38,543 nt of DNA from Saccharothrix luteola (GTDB lineage Bacteria; Actinomycetota; Actinomycetes; Mycobacteriales; Pseudonocardiaceae), in contig NZ_JAJHUO010000002.1 in NCBI RefSeq assembly GCF_020859565.1, forward strand, positions 196,836 through 235,378. Reading direction: 5' to 3'. Each line of letters begins with the position of its first letter. Positions within the stretch are counted from its first letter, which is position 1. The position numbers and the translations under genes were made by a program. The notes under the pieces were generated by a model, which saw nothing but the letters and a program-made list of their open reading frames with translations, made no database searches and had not been told where the DNA came from. Of the stretch, positions 10,301-17,305 are shown one piece after another.

Positions 10301-11342
10301 CCTGCGCCCGCCGCCGTTCGCCGAGCTGCTCACCGCCGCGACCGGCGGACCGGTCGTCGTCGTCAACGTGAGCCCGCTGCGCTGCGACGCCCTGATCCTG
10401 ACCACCCGCGGCGTCGACGTGGTGCCGCTGCCCGACCTGACGGCGGTCGCCGCGACCGAACGGGCCGAGGAACTCGCCGCCGCCGCGCGCGCCGCCCACG
10501 ACGTCGCGGGGATCATCGCGCACAACACCGTCCTGAACGACGTGCTGGCGTGGCTGTGGCAGGCCGTGGCCCAGCCCGTGCTCGACCACCTCGGCCCGAC
10601 GCCCCGGCTGTGGTGGTGCCCGACCGGCGCCATGACCCGGCTGCCGCTGCACGCGGCGGGCATCCCCGGCACGTCCGCCTCCGTGCCCCACCGGACGGTC
10701 TCCTCCTACACGCCCACGATCAGGGCCCTCTCCTTGGCGCGGAAGGAGAAGCCGGCCGAGCGCGACGGCACGCTCGTCGTGGCCGTCCCCGACGCGGCGG
10801 ACGCCGCCCCGCTGGACGTCGAACCGGAAGTCGCCGTGCTCACCGAGCTGACGCGAGGCACGTGCACCGTGCGCCGATCCGCCGACGCGCAGCGCCACCG
10901 GGTGCTCGCCGACCTGCGACGGCACACCCACGTGCACTTCGCCTGCCACGGCGTGGCCGACGCCCGACGCCCGTCGACGTCGGGACTGGTGCTGCACGAC
11001 GAGCTGCTGACGGTCGCCGACGTCTCCCGCCTGCACCTCAGGGGCGAACTGGCCTACCTGTCCGCGTGCGACACCGCGAGCGGCGGCGACCTGCCCGACG
11101 AATCGCTGCACCTGGGCGCGGCGCTCCAACTGGCCGGCTACCGCCACGTCGTGGCCACGCTCTGGCCGATCCACGACACCACCGCCGCCGAAGTCGCCCG
11201 CGGCTTCTACCAACGCCTCGGCACGACGATGGCCGGCGACCAGGCCGCGTACGCGCTGCACCGCGCCGTGCACGACCTCCGTGCCCGGGGCTGGGACACG
11301 CTGCCCTCCGCGTGGGTCCCGTACGTCCACGTCGGCCCCTGA
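7380..11342 (+). CDS. TPR-repeat CHAT-domain protein (candidate caspase-like protease)
   Basis: A 1320-residue cytoplasmic-looking protein. Most of it is a long array of degenerate helical repeats of about 45-55 residues with the pattern L.NLA.AL..R....D..DLDEAV, of the TPR type common in actinomycetes. The last about 300 residues form a CHAT domain (caspase HetF-associated with TPRs), with a probable catalytic dyad His1190 in HFACHG and Cys1230 in LSACDTASG, 40 residues apart as in active CHAT proteases; ATLWPIHD follows as is usual. Known CHAT proteins are peptidases of the caspase/separase clan, some activated by NTPase or CRISPR partners; the substrate here is unknown. The GTG start has no clear ribosome binding site, so the N-terminus is uncertain. 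It stands alone, divergent from narG. Confidence 0.85.
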   Translation: METEQLTASLFRRVDAFFRDQDVDAVLAAEALAEAHALAGATDPDAVVAVAYFCWCRFFAGDRDPDTVSAYLNRFLALRPEHPDVLPVLLSAALDLVEGGGAGEGEFDPFFLYSLGGGFASRFEVTGDRLDLDRAVAATTACAARLPEGEEFHGAALCRLGWVLTIRLRVDGPDSPDGAEAARVLTACLAASRPGHAHRPVAMANLVDLRATQFVQRPGPERADLLVEVMSRTWHDPDADDDVRAHVTELTTDLLAGLGEHVGIDEPDRVIALYRLGVEATAPGHPAHVHALLELGVALVSRAETDTTTVDLDEAIEVLRRAVPLAEQLRLAVPQALAHTRLCLVHLARFERLQDPLDVEHGVAAGRAALGPARGEQPLTDYCVVNLANALVSAHLCGVPGALAESIELLLTAVDSGSLDLKGRARVQLGTAYRLLFAETGDRAAIDEAVHWHRSAGDHVPPDRPHYVDHLNLLAIALSDRSRRYGGDEDLDEAIELYAAAAAVRPDGHPERLLDQANLVRAHLARYHLHGDPDSATRALAVAREITAPELPPGMAVVQLGAVGHALLTAYELFGSARDLDDGIAVLRRGIAGGVRPDPSLVNQLGGALLRRFERTGAAADAVDAVDAFHEALAAVGPTEVLRPEILSGLCEGFGHLYHLTGDPAHLDAAVEAGIGSVTGLEGTARHARHSTNLANAYATRFRVRHDPADLDRAVEAHRAVLAATRPGDPGRSRYLSNLGGALADRFGSTGQARDLDEAVALLRECVARTTSGETQLAVHSYNLAAALLRRHRAGHDPADLAEALAALSAGAASVASPALDRIRAASWWAVAGAGHDVASSLAGYEQVVALLPVLAWHGLHREDRQRQLLALVGVASHAAATALTAGRPQRAVELLEQGRSVLWSQVLDLRADFLALHEVRPDLARRLAELRDGLDEAPTIDPTPATRDLRMTLARQWDETVAEVRGLPGLADFLRPPPFAELLTAATGGPVVVVNVSPLRCDALILTTRGVDVVPLPDLTAVAATERAEELAAAARAAHDVAGIIAHNTVLNDVLAWLWQAVAQPVLDHLGPTPRLWWCPTGAMTRLPLHAAGIPGTSASVPHRTVSSYTPTIRALSLARKEKPAERDGTLVVAVPDAADAAPLDVEPEVAVLTELTRGTCTVRRSADAQRHRVLADLRRHTHVHFACHGVADARRPSTSGLVLHDELLTVADVSRLHLRGELAYLSACDTASGGDLPDESLHLGAALQLAGYRHVVATLWPIHDTTAAEVARGFYQRLGTTMAGDQAAYALHRAVHDLRARGWDTLPSAWVPYVHVGP

Positions 11343-11348
11343 AGCGAG

Positions 11349-11395
11349 CCAACGTTGGGCAGATTCTTGACGACCGACACAGATGTGCCTAGCTT
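11349..11395 (+). promoter_or_regulatory. Candidate promoter of the CoA ligase-Rieske operon
   Basis: TTGACG at 11367-11372 and TAGCTT at 11390-11395 are separated by exactly 17 bp, a good match to a housekeeping sigma promoter, about 70 bp upstream of the ligase start. A perfect 10-bp palindrome CCAACGTTGG (11349-11358) lies just upstream of the -35 and could bind a regulator. No regulator gene lies directly beside it. Confidence 0.55.
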
Positions 11396-11463
11396 CAAGG
11401 TGGGGCTGGTTCCGGTCGGAGCGGCCCGCCCGCTGGGCCCGGTCAAGGACTGGAGGGGTCGCC

Positions 11464-12990
11464 ATGCGCAACCAGGGCATCGGCTCGTGGACCGCACGGC
11501 GGGTCCGCAAGACGCCGGAGAAGGTGGCGGTGATCCACGAAGGTCGTGGGTCGACCTACCGGCAACTGCACGAACGGGTGCTCCGGCTCGCGCACGGCCT
11601 GCGGCGGCTCGGTGTGGGCCGGGGCGACCGGGTCGCCTACCTGGGGCCGAACCACCCCGCCTTCCTGGAGACGTTGTTCGCCGTCGGCGCGCTCGGCGCG
11701 GTGTTCGTCCCGCTGAACATGCGGCTGGCGCCGGCGGAGGTGGCGCACGTCCTGACCGACTCGGGCAGCGACGTGCTGGTGTACGCCCCGGAGCAGGCGT
11801 CCGTCGTCGAGGCGGTCCGGGCCGCCGCGGGATCGCTGCGGACCATCGCGCTCGACCACCCCGCCGCGGGCGAGTCCTCGTACGAGGAGCTGATCGCGGC
11901 GTCCGAGGCCGATCCGATCGACGAACCGGTCACGCTCGACGACCTCTGCCTGATCATGTACACCTCGGGCACGACCGGGCGGCCCAAGGGCGCCATGCTG
12001 ACCCACGGCAACCTCACGTGGAACACCGTCAACGTGCTGGTCGACGTCGACCTGGCCAGTGACGAGGTGACGCTGGTCGTCGCGCCGCTGTTCCACACCG
12101 CCGGGCTGAACATGACCTGCCTGCCCACGCTCATCAAGGGCGGCACGGTCGTCCTCATGCCGGCTTTCGACGCCGCCGAGGTGCTCGACCAGATCGAGAC
12201 CCACCGCGTCACGTACATGTTCGGCGTTCCCACCATGTACAACGCGATCGCCGCCTGCCCGCGCTGGGAGGAGGCGGACCTGTCCAGCCTGCGGCAGGTC
12301 AACTGCGGCGGCGCGCCCGTGCCGGAGTCGACCATCCGCACCTACCAGCGGCGCGGCCTGTCCTTCAGCCAGGGCTACGGCATGACCGAGACCTCTCCCG
12401 GCGCCCTGTACCTGACCAAGGAGATGAGCGAGGTCAAGGCGGGAACGGCCGGTGTGCCGCACTTCTTCACCGACGTGCGCGTGGTCGGGCCGGGCCTGAC
12501 CGACGTCACGCCCGGTGAGAAGGGCGAGATCGTGATCAGCGGTCCCACCGTGATGCGCGGCTACTGGCAGCGGCCCGCGGACACGGCGCGGGCGTTCGGC
12601 CCCGACGGGTGGTTCCACTCCGGCGACGTCGCCACGCCGGACGAGGACGGCTACATCGCCGTGGTCGACCGGCTCAAGGACGTGATCATCTCGGGCGGGG
12701 AGAACATCTACCCCGCCGAGGTCGAGAGCGTCCTGCACGAGCACCCCTCGATCGCCGAGTGCACGGTGATAGGCGTTCCCGACTCCCGGTGGGGTGAGGT
12801 GGGCCGCGCGGTCGTCACCGTCAACCCCGGTGCCGACGCGACGAACGAGCGGGACGTCCTGGCGTTCCTGCGCGCCAGGCTGGCCGGCTACAAGATCCCG
12901 AAGTCCGTGGTGTTCGTGGACGAACTGCCGCAGAGCGCCACCGGGAAGCTGCTGAAGAAACTCGTGCGCGCCCGTTACGGCGCGAGCTGA
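11464..12990 (+). CDS. AMP-forming acyl-CoA (or aryl-CoA) ligase
   Basis: A 508-residue ANL-superfamily enzyme that activates a carboxylate with ATP and joins it to CoA. Seen: the phosphate-binding loop YTSGTTGRPKG (166-176), the GYGMTE core motif, the hinge region HSGDVATPDEDGY...DRLKD, the GGENIYPAEVE stretch and the C-terminal catalytic lysine in ATGKLLKK. Length and motifs are typical of fatty-acyl or cyclohexanecarboxylate/benzoate-type CoA ligases; the substrate cannot be read from sequence. The ATG at 11464 follows GGAGGGG by five bases. A longer frame from 11383 begins inside the promoter and is rejected. It is the first gene of a run with a Rieske oxygenase 63 bp downstream, suggesting an aromatic or aryl-alkyl acid. 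Confidence 0.9.
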   Translation: MRNQGIGSWTARRVRKTPEKVAVIHEGRGSTYRQLHERVLRLAHGLRRLGVGRGDRVAYLGPNHPAFLETLFAVGALGAVFVPLNMRLAPAEVAHVLTDSGSDVLVYAPEQASVVEAVRAAAGSLRTIALDHPAAGESSYEELIAASEADPIDEPVTLDDLCLIMYTSGTTGRPKGAMLTHGNLTWNTVNVLVDVDLASDEVTLVVAPLFHTAGLNMTCLPTLIKGGTVVLMPAFDAAEVLDQIETHRVTYMFGVPTMYNAIAACPRWEEADLSSLRQVNCGGAPVPESTIRTYQRRGLSFSQGYGMTETSPGALYLTKEMSEVKAGTAGVPHFFTDVRVVGPGLTDVTPGEKGEIVISGPTVMRGYWQRPADTARAFGPDGWFHSGDVATPDEDGYIAVVDRLKDVIISGGENIYPAEVESVLHEHPSIAECTVIGVPDSRWGEVGRAVVTVNPGADATNERDVLAFLRARLAGYKIPKSVVFVDELPQSATGKLLKKLVRARYGAS

Positions 12991-13053
12991 CCCATCGGAC
13001 GGTCCACAAGAGACGCAGCGCGTGGAGATCACCGCGCAGGAGGTTGCCAGATC

Positions 13054-14106
13054 ATGACGTTCGCGCGTAACCACTGGTACGTGGCGGCCTACGGCCGCGA
13101 GATCGGGCGGGAGCTGCTCGCCAGGACGATCCTGGGTGAGCCGCTGGTGTTCTACCGCAGTGAGGCCGGCGAGGTGGTGGCGCTGGCCGACCGGTGCGTG
13201 CACCGGCGCTACCCGCTCTCGGAGAGCAGGCTGGAAGGCGACACGATCGTCTGCGGCTACCACGGCTTCACCTACGACAAGGCCGGCAGTTGCGTGTTCG
13301 TGCCGGGGCAGGAGCGGATCCCGCGCACCGCGCGGGTGCCGTCCTACCCGGTGGTGGAGCAGGACTCGTTCGTCTGGGTGTGGATCGGCGAGCGGGACCG
13401 GGCCGACGAGGCGCTGATCCCGCGTGCGCCCTGGCTCGCCGACCCCGCCTACACCACGGTGTGCGGGATGGAGCCGTTGGCGGCGCGGTACGAACTGCTG
13501 GTGGACAACCTGATGGACCTGTCGCACGAGACCTACCTGCACGGCGGGTACATCGGCACGCCCGAGGTGGCGAACACGCCGATCACCACCGAGGTCGACG
13601 AGGACGACCGGGTCATCTACGTCAGCCGGCACATGGCCGACGCCGCGTGCCCGCCGTTCTACGCCAAGTCCACCGGGATCGAAGGCCGGATCACGCGCTG
13701 GCAGGACATCGAGTACCACCCGCCGTGCCTGTACCTGCTGCACAGCCGGGTCGCGCCGGTCGACGTGCTGCCGAAGGCCGACGGCTCGGACCCGCACGGC
13801 TTCCACGTCGAGGTCGTCTACGCCATCACGCCGGAGACCGAGCACAGCACGCACGACTTCTGGGCCGTGGCACGGGATTTCGCGCTGGACGACCAGGAGG
13901 TGTCGGACTTCCTGCGTGACAGCAACCGCACGGTGGTCCTCCAAGACGTCACCGCGCTGGACCTCCTGGAGCGCGTGATCCGGTCCGAGCCGGAGGGCTA
14001 CCAGGAACTGTCGATCAACATCGACACCGGTGGGCTGGCGGCGCGGCGCATCCTCAAGCGCATGGTCGCGGAGGCCGACGAACCGTCGAAGGCGGCCGTG
14101 ACATGA
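13054..14106 (+). CDS. Rieske non-heme iron oxygenase, VanA-like alpha subunit
   Basis: A 350-residue terminal oxygenase that uses O2 and electrons from a reductase to hydroxylate or O-demethylate an aromatic substrate. Seen: the Rieske [2Fe-2S] ligands Cys48-x-His50 and Cys67-x2-His70, and the mononuclear iron site DNLMDLSHETYLH with His158 and His163; Asp155 lies in the position that bridges the two centres in this family. The short length and the layout resemble vanillate O-demethylase, toluenesulfonate and related class oxygenases rather than the larger ring dihydroxylating dioxygenases, and there is no beta subunit nearby. AGGAGG lies ten bases before the ATG. The stop overlaps the next gene as ATGA. 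The matching reductase is 250 bp downstream. Confidence 0.9.
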   Translation: MTFARNHWYVAAYGREIGRELLARTILGEPLVFYRSEAGEVVALADRCVHRRYPLSESRLEGDTIVCGYHGFTYDKAGSCVFVPGQERIPRTARVPSYPVVEQDSFVWVWIGERDRADEALIPRAPWLADPAYTTVCGMEPLAARYELLVDNLMDLSHETYLHGGYIGTPEVANTPITTEVDEDDRVIYVSRHMADAACPPFYAKSTGIEGRITRWQDIEYHPPCLYLLHSRVAPVDVLPKADGSDPHGFHVEVVYAITPETEHSTHDFWAVARDFALDDQEVSDFLRDSNRTVVLQDVTALDLLERVIRSEPEGYQELSINIDTGGLAARRILKRMVAEADEPSKAAVT

Positions 14107-14342
14107 GCGACCGGGTGGCGATGCTGCGCGGCGGCACGGTCTACCGCATCCACTGGGAGCCGGGCACCGACCTGCTGGTCGGCGTGTGCCATTGCGGAGC
14201 CGAGCACGAGTCGGACGATCCGGTGGAACTGTGGGACTGGCTGCTGGCCCACCCCGAGGGCCACGAATCGCCGACCGCCGTGTCGCCGCAGGCCGTGTCG
14301 CCGCCGACGGTCGACCGGCAGCCGGTCGACGCCCACCGGTGA
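14103..14342 (+). CDS. Small conserved-looking protein between Rieske oxygenase and reductase
   Basis: A 79-residue protein of unknown function. Its start overlaps the oxygenase stop (ATGA) and its stop lies 11 bp before the reductase start, so it is embedded in the operon and very likely translated by coupling. The first 55 residues look structured, with hydrophobic and aromatic residues and a Cys-His-Cys motif (CHCGAEHE) followed by further histidines, which could bind a metal or Fe-S unit. The last 20 or so residues are Pro/Val/Ser-rich and repetitive (AVSPQAVSPP), probably disordered. No known domain is recognised. A role in handling the oxygenase or its electron transfer is a guess from position only. 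Confidence 0.7.
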   Translation: MSDRVAMLRGGTVYRIHWEPGTDLLVGVCHCGAEHESDDPVELWDWLLAHPEGHESPTAVSPQAVSPPTVDRQPVDAHR

Positions 14343-14353
14343 ACGGGAGCCCG

Positions 14354-15289
14354 ATGACCGCGTCCACCGGGCACGTGGAGTTCGACGTCCTGGTCGAGCG
14401 CAAGGAGCTGATCGCCGACGGCGTCGTGCGGCTGACCCTGCGCCACCCGCGCGGCGAACCGCTGCCCGCGTGGGAACCGGGCGCGCACGTGGATCTCGTG
14501 CTGGGGCCGGACCTCGTCCGCCAGTACTCGCTGTGCGGCGACCCGGCGGACCGCTCGACGCTCCAGGTGGCCGTCCTGCACGAGCCTGCCGGCCGTGGGG
14601 GATCGCGGTACGTGCACTCGACGCTCGGCGAGGGTTCCACGGTGCGGGTTCGCGGGCCGCGCAACCAGTTCCCGCTCGTGGCGGCGGAGCGCTACCTGTT
14701 CGTCGCGGGTGGCATCGGCATCACGCCGATCGTGCCCATGATCAGGGCGGTCGCCGGTCGTGGCGCGTCGTGGCGGTTGCTGTACGGAGGTCGGACGCGC
14801 TCGTCCATGGCTTTCGCCGGCGACCTGCGCGAGCGGTACGGCGACCGGGTGGTCGTGCGGCCGCAGGACGAGACCGGGTTGCTGGAGCTGGACTCGTTCT
14901 TGGCGGCGGACGCCGAGGTCTACTGCTGCGGGCCGGAGCCGTTGCTCGCCGCCGTCGAGCAACGCTCGCCCGCTCGTCTGCACGTCGAGCGCTTCACGCC
15001 CAGGGCTGTCGAGGGCGAGCGGACGTCGTTCGAGGTAGAACTGGCGCGGTCGGGTCGGACACTGGTCGTGCCGGAGGACGAGTCGATCCTGGACGCGGTG
15101 GAGGAAGCCGGGATCGCGGTGCTGTCCTCGTGCCGGGAGGGGACGTGCGGCACGTGCGAGACGGGCGTGCTGGAGGGAGTTCCGGACCACCGGGACTCCG
15201 TGCTCGACGACGAGGAGCGGGCGGCCTGCGACGTGATGATGATCTGCGTGTCACGGTCCCGAAGCCGACGGCTCGTCCTCGACCTGTGA
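14354..15289 (+). CDS. Phthalate dioxygenase reductase / VanB-type ferredoxin-oxidoreductase
   Basis: A 311-residue reductase carrying electrons from NAD(P)H through flavin and a plant-type [2Fe-2S] centre to the Rieske oxygenase upstream. Domains in order: flavin-binding barrel with RQYSLCG (RxYS motif), nucleotide-binding domain with GGIGITP and the CCGPEP stretch, and a C-terminal ferredoxin with Cys-x4-Cys-x2-Cys in CREGTCGTC and the fourth Cys in MMICVS. This order (flavin, NAD, ferredoxin) is that of the phthalate dioxygenase reductase family, as in VanB. The ATG at 14354 follows GGGAG; an upstream GTG at 14339, overlapping the preceding stop, is possible but has no ribosome binding site. 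Last gene of the operon, convergent with the LysR gene 25 bp away. Confidence 0.92.
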   Translation: MTASTGHVEFDVLVERKELIADGVVRLTLRHPRGEPLPAWEPGAHVDLVLGPDLVRQYSLCGDPADRSTLQVAVLHEPAGRGGSRYVHSTLGEGSTVRVRGPRNQFPLVAAERYLFVAGGIGITPIVPMIRAVAGRGASWRLLYGGRTRSSMAFAGDLRERYGDRVVVRPQDETGLLELDSFLAADAEVYCCGPEPLLAAVEQRSPARLHVERFTPRAVEGERTSFEVELARSGRTLVVPEDESILDAVEEAGIAVLSSCREGTCGTCETGVLEGVPDHRDSVLDDEERAACDVMMICVSRSRSRRLVLDL

Positions 15290-15314
15290 CCCCGGAGTCG
15301 AACCCGGCGCCAAG

Positions 15315-16217
15315 TCACCTGCCGATCTGTCGTCCGACCCTCTCGGCCGTCTCGCGCAGCCAGCTGTGCCCGGCGTCCTGGGTGTGGATGGGGTGCCACC
15401 ACATGGCTTCCTGCACGGGCACGGCGGGGAATGGGCAGGGCAGGGTGCGCACGCCGGGGGTGGGGAAGCGTTCGACCAGGCGTTGTTGTGCCAGGGCCAC
15501 GCGTCGGGTGCCGGCGACGAGGGGAGCGAGGAGGTGGAAGGAGGGCGCGGAGACGTCGACGCGGGGGCTGATGCCGAGCATGCTCAGCTGGCGGGTGACG
15601 GGTGCGTCGTAGGCGCGTTGGTAGACCGCCCAGGGCAGGCGGGCGAGGTCGTCGAGGGTGAGGTCGTCGCCGATCTCGGGGTTGTCGTCGGCGACCAGGC
15701 ACACCCAGCGGTCGGTGAACAGCTCCACGGCGGGGAAGCCGTCGATGACGCCGTGGGGGAGCAGGAGGCCGTCCACGGTGCTGAGCACGGTGCCGAGGTT
15801 GTCCAGCAGGGTGGGCGAGGTCTGCCGGAAGGTCAGGTGGACGCCGGGTGCGACGTCGTGCAGTTCGCGGGCCAGGGCGACGCCGAAGACGGCGGCGCCG
15901 TAGTCGGACGAGACGAGGGTGAACTCGCGGGTGTCGGTGCTCGGGTCGAAGTCGGCCTGGCTGGTGAACACCCGGTCCAGCACGTCGCACGCGGTGGCGG
16001 CGCGGTCGCGCAGGACGGCGCCCAGCGGGGTGAGTTCGTAGCGGGAGCCGGTGCGGGACAGCAGCGGGTCGTCGAAGTGGCGGCGCAGGCGCGCCAGGGC
16101 GGCGCTCATCGCGGGTTGCGTGACGCCGATGCGCTGCCCCGCCTTGGTGACGTTGCGCTCCTCCAGCAGCGCGCGCAGCGCGACGACCAGGTTCAGGTCG
16201 AGGTTGGACAGGTTCAC
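15315..16217 (-). CDS. LysR-family transcriptional regulator
   Basis: A 300-residue regulator with an N-terminal winged helix-turn-helix (LSNLDLNLVVALRALLEE, then VTKAGQRIGVTQPAMSAALARL, about residues 1-60) and a C-terminal effector-binding domain. The N-terminal NLDLNL pattern resembles the NodD/NahR/LinR side of the family, which often respond to aromatic compounds. It is divergent from the six-gene catabolic operon, the usual arrangement for a LysR protein controlling its neighbour. The start is set by AGGAGG at 16228-16223: the GTG at 16217 is spaced five bases from it, while the GTG at 16223 overlaps it. The 107-bp gap to the operon contains a good T-N11-A palindrome. Confidence 0.92.
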   Translation of the reverse strand: MNLSNLDLNLVVALRALLEERNVTKAGQRIGVTQPAMSAALARLRRHFDDPLLSRTGSRYELTPLGAVLRDRAATACDVLDRVFTSQADFDPSTDTREFTLVSSDYGAAVFGVALARELHDVAPGVHLTFRQTSPTLLDNLGTVLSTVDGLLLPHGVIDGFPAVELFTDRWVCLVADDNPEIGDDLTLDDLARLPWAVYQRAYDAPVTRQLSMLGISPRVDVSAPSFHLLAPLVAGTRRVALAQQRLVERFPTPGVRTLPCPFPAVPVQEAMWWHPIHTQDAGHSWLRETAERVGRQIGR

Positions 16218-16230
16218 CGGCACCTCCTGT

Positions 16231-16247
16231 CATCCACGGCGTGGATG
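16231..16247. promoter_or_regulatory. Candidate LysR box (T-N11-A palindrome)
   Basis: CATCCAC-GGC-GTGGATG is a perfect 7-bp inverted repeat with a 3-bp centre, and its T (16233) and A (16245) are exactly 11 bases apart, the LysR-type binding signature. It lies 14 bp upstream of the LysR start codon, covering its leader. This would fit autoregulation and activation of the divergent operon. Confidence 0.6.
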
Positions 16248-16253
16248 CGAAGC

Positions 16254-16286
16254 ATCACGAACATTCATTTCCGTGATTCTTTGACG
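16254..16286 (+). promoter_or_regulatory. Second inverted repeat and candidate -35 of the fah operon
   Basis: ATCACG (16254-16259) and CGTGAT (16272-16277) form an inverted repeat with a 12-base centre that could be an activation half of the LysR site. TTGACG at 16281-16286 follows, about 40 bp before the first gene, and can serve as a -35; the -10 partner is poor, as is common for activator-dependent promoters. Confidence 0.4.
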
Positions 16287-16324
16287 CGGGTCACAGTAGT
16301 CCTCACGACACGGGAGGACACCTC

Positions 16325-17305
16325 ATGGCAGCACCGCCGCAACCGCTCCGGTTCGCGCTCGGCACCTTCTCCGAGTCGGGGAACCCGCCGTTCCCCGGTC
16401 TCGTGGTGGACGACCGCGTGGTCGACCTCGGGCAGGCCTTGGCGTGGCGGCCCGCCTCGACGCTGGACGTGATCGACCGGTGGGCCGAGGCGCTGCCCGC
16501 CCTGCACGGCGTGGCACGTGACGGCGCGCTGGAGTGGCGGGCGCTGGAAGGGTTGCGGGTGCACGCGCCGGTCGCGCCGCGGCAGGTGTTCCAGTCCGGC
16601 GCGAACTACCGGCAGCACGTGATCGACCTCGTGGTGGCGCACCGCCCGGCGGACTCCGCCGAGAGCGAGGAGCAGGCGCGGGCGCGTGCCGCGGAGCTGA
16701 TGGACCGCCGTGCCCGCGAGGACCAGCCGTACGTGTTCATCGGCCTGCCGTCGGCGATCACCGGGCCGTACGACGAGGTGGTGCTGCCCTCGTGGTGCGA
16801 GCAACCGGACTGGGAGGTGGAGCTGACCGCGGTCATCGGCACGCCCGCGCACCGCGTGTCGCCCGAGGAGGCGTTGCGGCACGTCGCCGGCTACACCATC
16901 GCCAACGACCTCACCGCCCGCGACCTGGTGTTCCGCACCGACATGCGGGAGATCGGCACGGACTGGCTGCGGTCGAAGAACGCGCCGGGCTTCACCCCGC
17001 TGGGCCCGTACCTGGTGCCCGCCGAGTTCGTCGCGGACCCGTCGGACCTGCGGCTGACGCTCAAGCTCAACGGCGAGACCATGCAGGACGAATCGACCAA
17101 GGACATGATCTTCGACGTCGCGCGGATGGTGTCGTACGCGTCCCGGACCACGACCCTGCTGCCGGGTGACCTCGTGCTGACCGGTTCCCCCGCGGGCAAC
17201 GGGATGCATCACGGCCGGTTGTTGCGCGACGGCGACGTGATGGAGTCGACGATCACCGGCCTGGGTGTCCAGCGCACCCGGTGCGTCGCGGAGGACCGGG
17301 CGTGA
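16325..17305 (+). CDS. Fumarylacetoacetate hydrolase (FAH)-family protein
   Basis: A 326-residue FAH-superfamily enzyme, a metal-dependent C-C bond hydrolase, hydratase or decarboxylase acting on keto-enol products of ring cleavage. Seen: metal ligands Glu164 and Glu166 (DWEVELTAVIG) and Asp195 (YTIANDLTARD), the lysine in RSKNAPGFTPLGPYL, and the GDLVLTGSPAG turn near the C-terminus. There is an extra Ala/Arg/Glu-rich helix (about 105-130) after the QSGANY segment. First gene of the LysR-controlled operon. The ribosome binding site GGGAGG (16310-16315) lies nine bases before the ATG. The stop overlaps the next start (GTGA). Exact reaction cannot be assigned; a second FAH gene ends the operon. 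Confidence 0.88.
   Translation: MAAPPQPLRFALGTFSESGNPPFPGLVVDDRVVDLGQALAWRPASTLDVIDRWAEALPALHGVARDGALEWRALEGLRVHAPVAPRQVFQSGANYRQHVIDLVVAHRPADSAESEEQARARAAELMDRRAREDQPYVFIGLPSAITGPYDEVVLPSWCEQPDWEVELTAVIGTPAHRVSPEEALRHVAGYTIANDLTARDLVFRTDMREIGTDWLRSKNAPGFTPLGPYLVPAEFVADPSDLRLTLKLNGETMQDESTKDMIFDVARMVSYASRTTTLLPGDLVLTGSPAGNGMHHGRLLRDGDVMESTITGLGVQRTRCVAEDRA

Noticed and set aside
7380..11342. TPR-CHAT gene as part of a type III-E CRISPR (Craspase) system
   Set aside because: No CRISPR array, Cas7-11 or other cas gene is in the window. The resemblance is limited to the domain class.
7953..11510. 1185-codon minus-strand frame under the TPR-CHAT gene
   Set aside because: Antisense shadow; composition is Arg/Val/Gly/Gln-rich and no motif is seen, while the plus strand has a clear CHAT domain.
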